This document shows, piece after piece, positions 33,310 to 42,282 of a stretch of 47,157 nt of DNA. The DNA is from Verrucomicrobiia bacterium (GTDB lineage Bacteria > Verrucomicrobiota > Verrucomicrobiia > Limisphaerales > UBA1100). The position numbers were made by a program, and so were the translations under genes. Location: contig JAAZZB010000027.1 of NCBI GenBank assembly GCA_014239365.1, forward strand, positions 1-47,157, given 5' to 3'. Below the pieces are notes generated by a model. It did not search any database. It was not told where the DNA came from and saw only the letters and a list, made by a program, of their open reading frames with translations. The stretch's first letter is position 1; each line of letters starts with the position of its first letter.

Positions 33310-34248
33310 TTAGGGTGCCGATGGGGTTTTGCGCGGCTTGCGCGGGGGCGGTAAATAGCGGTAGGCGTTGCTCGGATTATCATTGTCATAAGCGTAAGCA
33401 TCGCGGTTTTGCAGAAAATGCATCACGCGATCGACGGGGATGGCGAAGCCAAGATTTTCGCCGCTGGAGATTTTCATATTGGTGACGCCCACCACTTCGC
33501 CGCGCAGATTGAAGAGCGGGCCGCCGCTGTTGCCGGGGTTAATGGGCGTGGAGGTTTGAAGATAAAGGGCACCTTCCATTTGGCGTTTGCGGGTGCTCAC
33601 GATGCCTTCGGTGACCGTGCGCTCGAGCCCCAACGGACTGCCAATGGCGAACACGCGCTCGCCCACTTCCAGTTGCGCGGGATCGGCCGCCAGCGGAACT
33701 GAATGAAATTTGGGCGCGTCTTTGTCCGTGATGTGCAGCAGCGCGAGATCGGCAAACTTGTTCATCGCCACGATGCGCACCTTGCGATAGGTCTTGCGCT
33801 CGAGCTGGCCGTCGCGCAGATGATACACCTCCACCGAGATGCGCGTCTCACCTTCGATGACGTGGAAATTTGTAATCAAATGGCCATCCTCGCGAATGAT
33901 AAATCCCGAGCCCAATCCGCCGGGCGTTTTCACCTGCACCACCGATTTACCAAGCGCCTCCACCAACTGCTTCACCGGCCGCAACGGCGGCGGCTTGGCG
34001 GCCACGGTGTAAAGCCCCTTCGCCTTGGCCACGGTTTGTGCCACCGGCGCGCCGGTGCGCTCGATGCGCTGCACCTCGGCGCGATTAAGCGTGAGCACCG
34101 TATAACCGATGTCCACCACCAACACTTCCTCTTTTTCGGCCAGCAATTTGCCTTCAATCACCGCACCGCCTTTGAGGTGTAATTTATCGGCGTGCGCCAA
34201 CATCGCGGCACAGCACAACATCAATGAAAATTGAAAAAAGCGTGGCAT
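33310..34248 (-). CDS. Exported trypsin-like serine protease, DegP-like without PDZ
   Basis: S1C-type protease, 312 residues. ATG at 34248 begins MPRFFQFSLMLCCAAMLAHA, a signal peptide. Residues about 21-65 form a small beta region (LHLKGGAVIEGKLLAEKEE). The protease domain has the triad His129 (LITNFHVIEG), Asp167 (KFADLALL) and Ser241 (NPGNSGGPLF), plus the GLGSGFII opening. It ends about 45 residues after the domain in a Pro/Arg-rich tail and has no PDZ domain, unlike DegP/DegS. It probably acts in the periplasm on misfolded or specific substrates. A link to the CpxRA-like envelope stress pair elsewhere in the window is only suggestive. Confidence 0.9.
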   Translation of the reverse strand: MPRFFQFSLMLCCAAMLAHADKLHLKGGAVIEGKLLAEKEEVLVVDIGYTVLTLNRAEVQRIERTGAPVAQTVAKAKGLYTVAAKPPPLRPVKQLVEALGKSVVQVKTPGGLGSGFIIREDGHLITNFHVIEGETRISVEVYHLRDGQLERKTYRKVRIVAMNKFADLALLHITDKDAPKFHSVPLAADPAQLEVGERVFAIGSPLGLERTVTEGIVSTRKRQMEGALYLQTSTPINPGNSGGPLFNLRGEVVGVTNMKISSGENLGFAIPVDRVMHFLQNRDAYAYDNDNPSNAYRYLPPPRKPRKTPSAP

Positions 34249-34307
34249 ACGCAAAACCCTATCAAAACCGCCCCCCAAGGCAAGCCGCGACTTGGATGGA
34301 CATTGGG

Positions 34308-34403
34308 GAGGGCGAAGCTCCTGCTGAGCCGTGGCGCGCGGAACACGTGCCGTTTTAAGAGGGCGGCTTCGCCACCCTTCGGCTCAGCGGGAGCTTCGCC
34401 CTC
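34308..34403. repeat. Palindromic repeat family C
   Basis: A 96-base element. The 24-base arms (34308-34331, starting GAGGGCGAAGCTCC, and 34380-34403) match at 23 positions. Inside, GGCGGCTTCGCC forms a further hairpin. Its right end supplies bases of the TGA stop of the mobA-like gene. Similar GAAGCTCC-type elements are, as I recall, frequent in PVC genomes. Confidence 0.85.
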
Positions 34404-34926
34404 ACGCACCGCGGCGGGCGGCGGCGAGATCCGCAGGGGTATTCAGATTTTGCAATTGCGCCGCCTCGGCCGCAAGTACCCGAATGCGCCGCGCGCGCAG
34501 CCGCACCGAAAGCCGTTGAAGCGAGCGCCGACCCTCCGTCAATTGCGCCTCCACCTTCGGCAGCACATCGGGCGACAGCGCAAATGGAAAACCCACCGTG
34601 CCCTTCACCGACGCAAACACCGCATCCGCGTCCACCCCGAGAATACGCTGCGTGAGTTCCGCCGTGAGAAACGGCATATCGCATCCGAGAAACAAAACCC
34701 GTTCCGTGCCCTTTGCCCGCGCCCGGCGCAACGCCGTGACCACGCCGCCCAGCGGCCCTTGGCCGGGGGTGTCGTCGCGGGATTGAACGCGGCACGGCAA
34801 GCCCAGCTCCGCCGCCAACGCGCGGGCGTGGCCCAGCAACGTGCGCCGCCCCAGCCGCAAATCGGCTTTCGCGCGGCCCATTCGGGAGCTGCCGCCGCCG
34901 GCGAGGATGACGCACTCCATTTTCAT
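34402..34926 (-). CDS. MobA-like molybdenum cofactor guanylyltransferase / NTP transferase
   Basis: A 174-residue nucleotidyltransferase of the MobA family. N-terminal signature CVILAGGGSSRMGRAKADL (GTP binding), then GPLGGVVTAL and the Asp-containing FLGCDMPFL. These match MobA, which attaches GMP to molybdopterin; E. coli MobA is 194 residues. The C-terminal SLQRLSVRLRAR, LQNLNTPADL is the usual MobA ending. The start is ATG at 34926 or 34920. The gene ends with a TGA that overlaps the end of palindromic repeat C. No other molybdenum genes are adjacent, so related NTP transferases (MocA type) remain possible. Confidence 0.85.
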   Translation of the reverse strand: MKMECVILAGGGSSRMGRAKADLRLGRRTLLGHARALAAELGLPCRVQSRDDTPGQGPLGGVVTALRRARAKGTERVLFLGCDMPFLTAELTQRILGVDADAVFASVKGTVGFPFALSPDVLPKVEAQLTEGRRSLQRLSVRLRARRIRVLAAEAAQLQNLNTPADLAAARRGA

Positions 34927-34951
34927 TACTGAATTTTTCTTCAAAAAACTG

Positions 34952-34979
34952 TTGCCTTTGCTGGGGCGTCTGCTAGCTT
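34952..34979 (+). promoter_or_regulatory. Possible promoter of rpsB-tsf
   Basis: TTGCCT (34952-34957), 16-base spacer, TAGCTT (34974-34979), giving a leader of about 155 bases before rpsB. The leader holds short stem-loops, for example ATCCCG/CGGGAT at about 35085-35102, that could be an S2-responsive site; I could not match it to a known leader family. Confidence 0.35.
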
Positions 34980-35139
34980 GCCCGCCCTTTTCCGTGGGTT
35001 TGCCTTTGGCTAACCGCAGAAAAACCACGGCCTGAAATGTCCGGACCCGAGTGGGTTTGGCGGCCACAATAACACTAAACGAAATCCCGTTTTCCGCGGG
35101 ATGGCCCACACTGACAGGGTCTTTAACAAAGGAATAAAC

Positions 35140-36021
35140 ATGATTAACATTGGCATCAAGGAATTGTTCGAAGCGGGCGTCCATTTCGGACACCAAACGC
35201 GACGGTGGAACCCGAAAATGAAGCCCTATATTTTCCGGGCGCAAAACGGCATCCACATCATTAACCTCGATAAAACGCTCGAGCTCCTCAACGCCGCCTG
35301 CGATTTTATGGCCACCCAAGTGCGCAGCGGCGGCAAGGTGCTGTTTGTCGGCACCAAAAAACAGGCGCAATCGTCCATCCGCGAGGTTGCCGAAACCACC
35401 GGCCAGCCGTGCATCACCGAGCGTTGGCTCGGCGGCACGCTCACCAATCTCAAAACCGTCAAGCAATCCCTCAAGAAACTCCAGCACATCGAGGCGATGG
35501 AGGCAGACGGCAGCATCACCGGCTACGTGAAGCAGGAACAAGCCCGCTTCCGCCGCCAAAAAATGCGTCTGCTCAAAAACCTCGGCGGCATCCGCGATAT
35601 GGAAGGCTTGCCGGACGCGATTTTCATTATCGATCTCAAGCGCGAACATAACGCCGTGGCCGAAGCCCGCAAATTGAAAATCCCAATCGTGGCCATCGTG
35701 GATACCAACTGCGATCCGGACATCGTTGATTTCCCCATCCCCGGCAACGACGATGCCATTCGATCCGTGAAACTCTTTCTCGATACCGCCACGCAAGTGA
35801 TCGCCGAAGCCCGCGCCGAACGCCTCGCGAAAACCGCAGAGGAAGATGCCGCCAAGGCTGCCGCCCAAGCCGAAGCCACCGCCAAAGCAGAAGCTGCAAA
35901 AGCAGCGGCTGAAACAGAAGCTCCTGCTGAAACGCCCGCCCCGGCCCAACCCGAAGCCGAGGCCCCCGCGCCCGTGGCTGAACCCAAGGCCGAAGCCGAA
36001 GCGGCCACTGCCGAGGCTTAA
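35140..36021 (+). CDS. rpsB: 30S ribosomal protein S2
   Basis: Ribosomal protein of the small subunit, 293 residues. ATG at 35140 follows AAAGGAATAAAC. The S2 core has LFEAGVHFGHQTRRWNPKM, VLFVGTKKQAQ, RWLGGTLTN and IVDTNCDPDIVDFPIPGNDD. After about residue 225 the protein continues with an Ala/Glu/Pro-rich tail of about 65 residues (AKAAAQAEATAKAEAAKAAA and PAPAQPEAEAPAPVAEPKAE) that the 241-residue E. coli S2 lacks. tsf follows 86 bases downstream, the universal pairing. Confidence 0.97.
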   Translation: MINIGIKELFEAGVHFGHQTRRWNPKMKPYIFRAQNGIHIINLDKTLELLNAACDFMATQVRSGGKVLFVGTKKQAQSSIREVAETTGQPCITERWLGGTLTNLKTVKQSLKKLQHIEAMEADGSITGYVKQEQARFRRQKMRLLKNLGGIRDMEGLPDAIFIIDLKREHNAVAEARKLKIPIVAIVDTNCDPDIVDFPIPGNDDAIRSVKLFLDTATQVIAEARAERLAKTAEEDAAKAAAQAEATAKAEAAKAAAETEAPAETPAPAQPEAEAPAPVAEPKAEAEAATAEA

Positions 36022-36107
36022 CCTCACTGCCATCCCAATTTTGGCAGCGACTCCAATCGCAATCTAACTGCATTAATTAACCAGTAAGTACCCAAGAAAT
36101 AAAAAAT

Positions 36108-36944
36108 ATGGCTGATATTACCGTAGCCCAAATTAGTAAACTCCGACAACAAACCAGCGCCGGCATGATGGATTGCAAAAAAGCGCTCACCGAAAGTGGC
36201 GGCGACCACGAAGCCGCTGTCGATTGGCTCCGCAAAAAAGGCACCGCCACCGCTGAGAAAAAATCCAGCCGCGCTACTTCCGAAGGCATCATCTCCCATC
36301 AAATTTTGCCCGGCGCCAAAGCCGGCATTTTGCTGGAAGTAAATTGCGAAACGGATTTCGTCGGCAAAAATGAATCCTTCCAAACGCTCTGCACCGACTT
36401 TGCGCAATCCTTGCTCGAAGATCCCAATACCGACCTCGAAGCACGCCGCACCACCGCCGTGGCCGAGGTGGGCGAAAACATCGTCATCCAACGCCACGCC
36501 CGCCTCGAAGTGGAAGGCCACGGCGCAGTCGCCGCGTACATTCACCACGGCGCAAAAGTGGGCGTGCTCGTCCAAGTAAGCACCGGCAAGGAAGCCACCG
36601 CCGAAAGCGAAGGGTTCAAATCATTGCTGCGCGACATCACGCTGCAAATCGCTGCCGCCAGCCCTGAAGCAGTCGATCGCACCGGCATTGACCCCGCCCT
36701 TATCGCGAAGGAAAAGGAAATCGCCGCCGAGCAATTCAAAGACAAGCCCGCGCAAGCGATTGAAAAAATCGTGGAAGGCAAGCTGGAGAAACATTTCGCC
36801 ACCATCTGCCTCGTCGATCAGGCGTTCGTGAAACAAGGCGACCTCGCCGTGAAAGATCACATCGCCGCCACCGCCAAAGCGCTGGACGACACCATCACCG
36901 TGGATGCGTTCCTCCGCTATCAAGTGGGCGAGACGCAGGAATAG
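36108..36944 (+). CDS. tsf: Translation elongation factor Ts
   Basis: Guanine nucleotide exchange factor for EF-Tu, 278 residues (E. coli 283). UBA-like N-terminus QISKLRQQTSAGMMDCKKAL, then CETDFVGKNE and the second half-domain VGVLVQVSTGKEA; the late EKIVEGKLEKHF and QAFVKQGDLAVKDHI are typical. ATG at 36108. Second gene of the rpsB-tsf unit; a strong terminator lies 25 bases after its stop. Confidence 0.97.
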   Translation: MADITVAQISKLRQQTSAGMMDCKKALTESGGDHEAAVDWLRKKGTATAEKKSSRATSEGIISHQILPGAKAGILLEVNCETDFVGKNESFQTLCTDFAQSLLEDPNTDLEARRTTAVAEVGENIVIQRHARLEVEGHGAVAAYIHHGAKVGVLVQVSTGKEATAESEGFKSLLRDITLQIAAASPEAVDRTGIDPALIAKEKEIAAEQFKDKPAQAIEKIVEGKLEKHFATICLVDQAFVKQGDLAVKDHIAATAKALDDTITVDAFLRYQVGETQE

Positions 36945-36968
36945 CCACTCATTCAATGTTTGATTTAC

Positions 36969-37000
36969 AAAACGCCCGGTTCACGCCGGGCGTTTTTTTT
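36969..37000 (+). terminator. Rho-independent terminator after tsf
   Basis: AAAACGCCCGG and CCGGGCGTTTT form an 11-base stem around TTCACG, followed by further T. It separates rpsB-tsf from pyrH-frr, which then need a promoter in the next 46 bases or depend on read-through. Confidence 0.9.
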
Positions 37001-37046
37001 GTGCATTCCATTGACGCGCGGGGCGGTGGCGGGTAAACCATCTCCG

Positions 37047-37784
37047 GTGACAAAAAAAACCAAACCCAAGCCGAAGCCAAAGTACAAACGCATCCTCCTC
37101 AAACTTTCCGGCGAAGCCCTCGGCGGAGATCAGGGCTTTGGCATTTGCCCCGAGACCGTCGCCAGCATGGCCCGCCAAATCGCCGAGCTGCGTGAGTTGG
37201 GCGTCCAAGTCGTCATCGTCGTCGGCGGCGGCAACATTTTCCGCGGGCTCGAAGGCGCAGACCACGGCATCGACCGCGCCACCGGCGATTATATGGGCAT
37301 GCTCGCCACCATCATCAACGCCCTCGCCCTGCAAAATTCGCTCGAACATCACAAAGTAGAAACCCGCGTGCAAACCGCCATCGAGATGAGCGAAGTGGCC
37401 GAGCCCTTCATCAGCCGCCGCGCCATCCGCCACCTCGAGAAAGGCCGCGTCGTCATCTTTGGCGGCGGCACCGGCAATCCCTATTTTTCCACCGACACCG
37501 CCGCCGCCCTGCGCGCCAACGAGATCGGCGCCGACATCATTCTCAAAGCCACCCAAGTCGACGGCATTTACGACAGCGACCCCGAGAAAAATCCCAAAGC
37601 CAAACGCTACAAAGAAATCACCTACCTCGACGCCCTGCAAAAGCAACTGCGCATTATGGATTCCGCCGCCTTCTCCCTGTGCCTCGACAACAACATGCCC
37701 ATCATCGTCTTCGACCTCTTCAAGCCCCACAACATCCGCAACGTCGTCCTCGGCAAAAAAATCGGCACCCTCGTCCACGCCTAA
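37047..37784 (+). CDS. pyrH: UMP kinase
   Basis: Converts UMP to UDP; amino acid kinase fold, hexamer in the cytoplasm. 245 residues. The start is GTG at 37047 ([25 protein letters not shown]): the open frame upstream crosses the tsf terminator and has no homology. The short Lys/Pro-rich extension precedes the family start [13 protein letters not shown]. Further motifs are [51 protein letters not shown] and the uracil-site VDGIYDSDP. The gene order with frr is conserved in bacteria. Confidence 0.95.
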   Translation: MTKKTKPKPKPKYKRILLKLSGEALGGDQGFGICPETVASMARQIAELRELGVQVVIVVGGGNIFRGLEGADHGIDRATGDYMGMLATIINALALQNSLEHHKVETRVQTAIEMSEVAEPFISRRAIRHLEKGRVVIFGGGTGNPYFSTDTAAALRANEIGADIILKATQVDGIYDSDPEKNPKAKRYKEITYLDALQKQLRIMDSAAFSLCLDNNMPIIVFDLFKPHNIRNVVLGKKIGTLVHA

Positions 37785-37837
37785 TCGCGCCAGCATTTAT
37801 CCTTTCCCCGCGCCGCGTGCGGGCGTAAACTTTGCCC

Positions 37838-38401
37838 ATGCCAGTTGATGACGCTCTCCTCACTGCGGAGGAAAAAATGCAGAAGACCGAAGAAGTGGTG
37901 CAACACGAATTTTCCGGCGTGCGCACCGGCAAAGCTTCGCCCGCGCTTGTGGAAAATATTCTCGTGGAAGCCTACGAAGGCAGCCAAATGCGCCTGCGCG
38001 AGCTCGCCGCCATCACCACGCCGGAGACACGGATGCTCGTCATCCAGCCGTGGGACGCCTCCACCGTGCATCCCATCGACAAAGCCATCCAAGCCGCCAA
38101 CCTTGGTTTCAATCCATCCATTGACGGCAAAATCATTCGCATCACATTGCCCGAGTTGAGCACCGAACGCCGGCAGGAATTTGTGAAGACCGTCAAAAAA
38201 ATGACCGAGGACGCCCGCGTCGCCGTTCGTCACGTTCGGCGCGACACGCTTCAAGGGCTGAAGGATGAGCGGAAAAATGGCGACATCACCGAGGACGATT
38301 TGTCGTTTGCCGAAAAGGAAGTGCAAAAGCTCACGGACGATTACATCAAAAAAATCGACGCCCACCTCGTCCACAAAGAAGCAGAAATCATGAAGGTTTA
38401 A
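37838..38401 (+). CDS. frr: Ribosome recycling factor
   Basis: Splits post-termination ribosomes with EF-G. 187 residues, usual length. ATG at 37838. Domain I helices: EEKMQKTEEVVQHEFSGVRTGKASPALVE; beta domain: LAAITTPETRMLVIQPWD; and the C-terminal helix with TEDARVAVRHVRRDTLQGLK. A TTG two codons earlier is in frame but unlikely. The next gene starts one base after the stop. Confidence 0.96.
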   Translation: MPVDDALLTAEEKMQKTEEVVQHEFSGVRTGKASPALVENILVEAYEGSQMRLRELAAITTPETRMLVIQPWDASTVHPIDKAIQAANLGFNPSIDGKIIRITLPELSTERRQEFVKTVKKMTEDARVAVRHVRRDTLQGLKDERKNGDITEDDLSFAEKEVQKLTDDYIKKIDAHLVHKEAEIMKV

Positions 38402-38402
38402 T

Positions 38403-38852
38403 ATGGAAACAGAAACACAAACACCCGAAGCCGCCGAGCCACAAACCTGCCTCGATCTCAAGCCCATCGCGAAGGGCACCAATCAACTTTGCGAAGCCAT
38501 CGTGGGGCAGGAAGGCTTCTCCGAATTATACAAAAAAATCGACGGCTTCATCAACGACGAGAAACTCAAGTACGAGTACAGCACGCTCAACGAGCGCGGC
38601 GCGTTGCTGCAGCAAAAGCAACAAGCGGGAGTTGAGATTCCAGAAAACGAAATCGCCGAATTCGAAAAACTACGCGACGACTTCATGGCCAATCCCGTGG
38701 CCACCCAGTTCCTCGAAGCTCAGGAAGAAGTGCAACAAGTGCAGGATCGCATCCATCAAGTAATCGCCAAAACTTTTGAGGTCGGCCACGTGCCGCAGTC
38801 CGAAGATTTCGATTTCTGCAGCGACGGCTTTGGCAATTGTGGCTGCGAATAA
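38403..38852 (+). CDS. YlbF/YmcA-family protein with a Cys-rich tail
   Basis: A 149-residue helical protein of the com_ylbF family (about residues 22-128, e.g. LCEAIVGQEGFSELYKKID, MANPVATQFLEAQEEVQQV). In Bacillus, YlbF, YmcA and YaaT form a complex that promotes competence, biofilm and RNA processing and carries [4Fe-4S] clusters. Here the N-terminus has C16 and C30 and the C-terminus ends DFDFCSDGFGNCGCE, with Cys at about 139, 146 and 148, suitable for metal or Fe-S binding. It follows frr by one base, and the next gene begins four bases after its stop, so all are probably co-transcribed with pyrH. Function in this organism is unknown. Confidence 0.85.
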   Translation: METETQTPEAAEPQTCLDLKPIAKGTNQLCEAIVGQEGFSELYKKIDGFINDEKLKYEYSTLNERGALLQQKQQAGVEIPENEIAEFEKLRDDFMANPVATQFLEAQEEVQQVQDRIHQVIAKTFEVGHVPQSEDFDFCSDGFGNCGCE

Positions 38853-38856
38853 TCCG

Positions 38857-39750
38857 ATGGATTTCTCGCGCCGCAGTTTTTTGGCAACCACCGCCCTCGC
38901 CGGCACCGCCTTCGCGGCGGATCCGTTCAAGCGCCACGGCGCGGCCAATTTGCGGCTGAGTCTTGCCGCGTATTCCTTCCGCACATTTTTCCGTGATCAA
39001 AAAACCGGTACCCGCAAAGTGGAAAAGAATGCGATGGATATGCCGCGCTTCATCGATTTCTGTGCAGACCACGGTTGTGATGGCGCGGAATTGACCAGTT
39101 ATTTTTTCAAGAAACCCGTCACGCGCAAAACCCTCGTGGCACTGCGACGGCGCGCGTTTCTGCGCGGCTTGGAAATCAGCGGCACGGCCGTCGGCAATAA
39201 TTTTTCCCTGCCCAAAGGCGACGCGCGCACCGCGCAAATTGCCTACGTGAAACAATGGATCGACCACGCCGCCATGCTCGGTGCGCCACACATTCGTGTG
39301 TTCGCCGGACGCGAAGCCAAAGGCGTCACCCGCGCCCAAGCCGATCAATGGGCCATCGAATGCCTGCGCGAGTGCTGCGATTACGCGGCCAAACACGGCA
39401 TCTTTTTGGGCATCGAAAACCACGACAGCATCGGCGACGCCAAGAGCCTCATCAGTTTTGTGAAGGCCGTGGATCACCCGTGGTTTGGCGTGAACCTCGA
39501 CAGCGGCAACTTCCGCACCGCCAATCCCTACGAAGATTTTGCCGCTGCCGCGCCTTACGCGGTGAACGTGCAACTCAAAGTGGAATTAAAAGTCGCCGGC
39601 AAAAAAACACCCGCCGACCTCCCGCGCCTCATCGGCCTCCTCAACAAAGCCAAGTATCAAGGCTACGTCGCACTGGAATTTGAAGCTGCCGAAAACCCTT
39701 ACGAAGCCATCCCTCCGCTATTGAAAAAACTGTCGGGAATGGTGGGCTGA
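38857..39750 (+). CDS. Tat-exported sugar phosphate isomerase/epimerase-like TIM-barrel protein
   Basis: A 297-residue TIM-barrel of the AP-endonuclease-2 family. ATG at 38857 starts MDFSRRSFLATTALAGTAFA, a twin-arginine signal; the open frame before it lies in ylbF. Barrel features are LAAYSFRTFF, FCADHGCDGAELTSYF, ALRRRAFLRGLEISG, HIRVFAGREAKG, GIENHDSIGD and the metal-site end GVNLDSGNFRT; then YVALEFEAAENPY. The substrate is unknown. It ends the pyrH-frr-ylbF run and is convergent with the S9 peptidase. It is distinct from the similar protein at 6743-7597. Confidence 0.87.
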   Translation: MDFSRRSFLATTALAGTAFAADPFKRHGAANLRLSLAAYSFRTFFRDQKTGTRKVEKNAMDMPRFIDFCADHGCDGAELTSYFFKKPVTRKTLVALRRRAFLRGLEISGTAVGNNFSLPKGDARTAQIAYVKQWIDHAAMLGAPHIRVFAGREAKGVTRAQADQWAIECLRECCDYAAKHGIFLGIENHDSIGDAKSLISFVKAVDHPWFGVNLDSGNFRTANPYEDFAAAAPYAVNVQLKVELKVAGKKTPADLPRLIGLLNKAKYQGYVALEFEAAENPYEAIPPLLKKLSGMVG

Positions 39751-39760
39751 TGCCACCGAA

Positions 39761-42196
39761 TTATTTCTCGCCCACTTCGGAACTTTCGCCTTCGCCTTTC
39801 ACGTGTTTGTCGAACCACGCGACCATTTCGGCCAATGTGTGGCCCACGCTTTTTTTGGCGCGATAGCTATGCGATTCGTGCGGCAACATCACAAGCCGCG
39901 CATTGCCGCCGTTGCCTTTGATGGCGTGAAAGAGTCGCTTACTTTGCTCGGGCGTAGTGGCGGGGTTGTTATCTTTTTCCCCGTGAATCAATAACAACGG
40001 ATCGCGAATTTTTGGCACAGCGAGCAGCGGCGACATTTCCAAATAAACCTGCGGCGCCTGCCATAACGTGCGGCGTTCGTTTTGAAATCCAAACGGAGTG
40101 AGCGTGCGGTTATATGCGCCACTGCGCGCCACGCCGGCGCGGAACAGATCGCTGTTGGCCAGCAGCATCACCGCCATAAACGCGCCGTAACTGTGCCCGC
40201 CCACGCCCACGCGGCGCTCGTCGCACACGCCCATATCCACCACCGCCGCAATCGCCGCCTCGGCGTTGGCGACGATTTGTTCCACGAACGTATCATTCGC
40301 CGCGCCCTCGCCCACCTCGCCCACCACCGGCATCGCTACTTGATCAAGCACCGCGTAGCCTTCCAGCGCAAGAAAGCGCGGTGAGGCTCCGGCAAAGCTG
40401 GTGAATCGATGAGGCGAATTGGCCACTTGCCCCGCCACCGCGCTGCCGGCAAATTCGCGTGGGTACGCCCACAAAATCGTCGGCAACACCGGCCGCGCAG
40501 GGTCGTCCAAATCATAATCCGGCGGCAGATGCAGCAGGCAGGAAAGCTTCACGCCGTCTTCACGCGTGTACGTGAGCAACCGCTTTTTCACTTCGCGCAG
40601 CGACTCAGCCGGATCCTTAAAGGCCGTGAGCGGCGCGCGTTCCGGCTCTCCCAGCGCACGCTTGAAATAATTCGGGTGATCCTCGGGCGTCTCATAACGC
40701 GTCACAAATTCCGTGCCATCATCGTTTAACAATGCCACCACCGACTCGTAGCTGTCCTCCGCGCACTTGAAGAGCGGTGTGCGATCGAAGGTATTGAGGT
40801 TCAGCTTATCAAGAAACGGCCGGTCACCCTCGGGGGATGCGCCGTTGCCATTGAGAAAAATCGACCGGTTATGCACGCGCATCGCGCGCTTGCCGTTGAG
40901 CAACTGCCGCATCAGTGGATGGCCCGGATGCTCGTAGCGCTCGGCGGCGGCGTGGTTCCACAGGAGGCGGTCGGGGATGTCCGGGTTATCCGGATCCACC
41001 AACCAGGTGCGATGCCAGTTGCGGCTGCTTTCGTACTCGCGCACCAGCGCCACGTTGCGGGTTTCGCCCCAGTAAATTTTTGAAAACCGTTGGTTCAGCC
41101 GCGTCACTACTTTGGCCCGACCATTGAAAGGCGCTTCGAGCATCATCACGCGGTCACGAAATTTCACCTCGCGCTTGGGGTCGCCGCCATCGAGCGCCTC
41201 CACCCACACAATGGAAACCGGCGAACCGGTGGGCCGCCAGTGATGCCCGCGCGGTTGCACGGGGACGCCGCCGGTGCTCACGTCCTCCGTAGCGGGCCGG
41301 ATATCCACCTTCTTCACCTCACCCCGCGGATCCCACACCTCAATGCTGCGCGGGAAAAACTGGATCGGCGCCTGATACGAATACGGCGGATGCACGCGCT
41401 CCACCAAAACATACCGGCCATCGGGCGACACATCGTAGCGCGCGAAAATCGAAGGCCGCCCCAACGATTTGCGACGGGCGGTGCGCGAATCCACCAGCAT
41501 GAGTTGCGAGGTCAAATAATAATCGAAGAGCTTTTCGTCATGTTCATTTTGGAGCAAATCCGGATATGTCAACACCGGTGCTTCGCGCGGGCCGGTTTCC
41601 TGAACCACCGGGCCAGCGGGCGCGCGTGGGGGCGTGGGTGCGGGACCGCGTGCGTCCGGCACCGTGAGGCACAGCAGGCTTTGGCTGTCGGGCATCCATT
41701 GGAATGAGCGGCCCAATGTGGCGTTGAGCTTCACCCCGGGGATGGCGCGCGGCGCGTGGCCCAGCTCGCCCACCCATAGCGCAACCGCCGTGCGACCGTA
41801 TTGCAGAAAGGCATACTTTTTTCCATCCGGCGACCACACCGGAAGACTCACGCGGCGAGCGACGTTGGGCAGTTGGATAGGGATTGTCTTGCCCGTGGAA
41901 AGTTCCTTCAACCTCAGTCGGAAAAAATAATCCGGATGCGTCGGGCCGTTGTTGAATGGATTGAGCCGCACGCCCGCCAGCGCCACTTCGCGCTGTGCCA
42001 TTTCCTCAATGCGGCGAAACCGAAACTCCTCCGCCACCAGCAAGTGCCGCTGATCCGGGCTGAGTGAAACGCGCGGCATTGGGCGCGAGGCGAACAGTTC
42101 CTTCGCCGCCTCGGGCGGTTCGAGATATTTCTGCTGCGCCTGTGCCAGCCCAAAAAACAGGCAAGACAGGACAAAAATGACGGCGCGTGAACTCAC
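39761..42196 (-). CDS. Exported S9-family prolyl oligopeptidase-like peptidase
   Basis: An 811-residue secreted serine peptidase. The start is GTG at 42196 (VSSRAVIFVLSCLFFGLAQA), which makes a normal signal peptide; a GTG 13 codons earlier is possible but adds polar residues before the signal. The N-terminal two thirds form a WD40-like propeller (PVWSPDGKKYAFLQYG, YDVSPDGRYVLVERV). The C-terminal alpha/beta hydrolase has the nucleophile Ser669 in GGHSYGAFMAV, Asp742 in HGEKDNNPATTPEQS and His773 in LPHESHSY. Similar proteins degrade oligopeptides in the periplasm. It is divergent from the beta-lactamase-fold gene, with 86 bases between the starts. Confidence 0.9.
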   Translation of the reverse strand: MSSRAVIFVLSCLFFGLAQAQQKYLEPPEAAKELFASRPMPRVSLSPDQRHLLVAEEFRFRRIEEMAQREVALAGVRLNPFNNGPTHPDYFFRLRLKELSTGKTIPIQLPNVARRVSLPVWSPDGKKYAFLQYGRTAVALWVGELGHAPRAIPGVKLNATLGRSFQWMPDSQSLLCLTVPDARGPAPTPPRAPAGPVVQETGPREAPVLTYPDLLQNEHDEKLFDYYLTSQLMLVDSRTARRKSLGRPSIFARYDVSPDGRYVLVERVHPPYSYQAPIQFFPRSIEVWDPRGEVKKVDIRPATEDVSTGGVPVQPRGHHWRPTGSPVSIVWVEALDGGDPKREVKFRDRVMMLEAPFNGRAKVVTRLNQRFSKIYWGETRNVALVREYESSRNWHRTWLVDPDNPDIPDRLLWNHAAAERYEHPGHPLMRQLLNGKRAMRVHNRSIFLNGNGASPEGDRPFLDKLNLNTFDRTPLFKCAEDSYESVVALLNDDGTEFVTRYETPEDHPNYFKRALGEPERAPLTAFKDPAESLREVKKRLLTYTREDGVKLSCLLHLPPDYDLDDPARPVLPTILWAYPREFAGSAVAGQVANSPHRFTSFAGASPRFLALEGYAVLDQVAMPVVGEVGEGAANDTFVEQIVANAEAAIAAVVDMGVCDERRVGVGGHSYGAFMAVMLLANSDLFRAGVARSGAYNRTLTPFGFQNERRTLWQAPQVYLEMSPLLAVPKIRDPLLLIHGEKDNNPATTPEQSKRLFHAIKGNGGNARLVMLPHESHSYRAKKSVGHTLAEMVAWFDKHVKGEGESSEVGEK

Positions 42197-42282
42197 AGTG
42201 TGTTGGCGAAAATCATCCCAGAACCCGCCCGCCACGGCAAGCTCCTTGCCTCCCGCCGCGCGGATAGGTACTTTGACGGCAG

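Noticed and set aside
34927-36033. Upstream extension of the mobA-like frame across the rpsB region
   Set aside because: The extension is antisense to rpsB; MobA homology starts at 34926.
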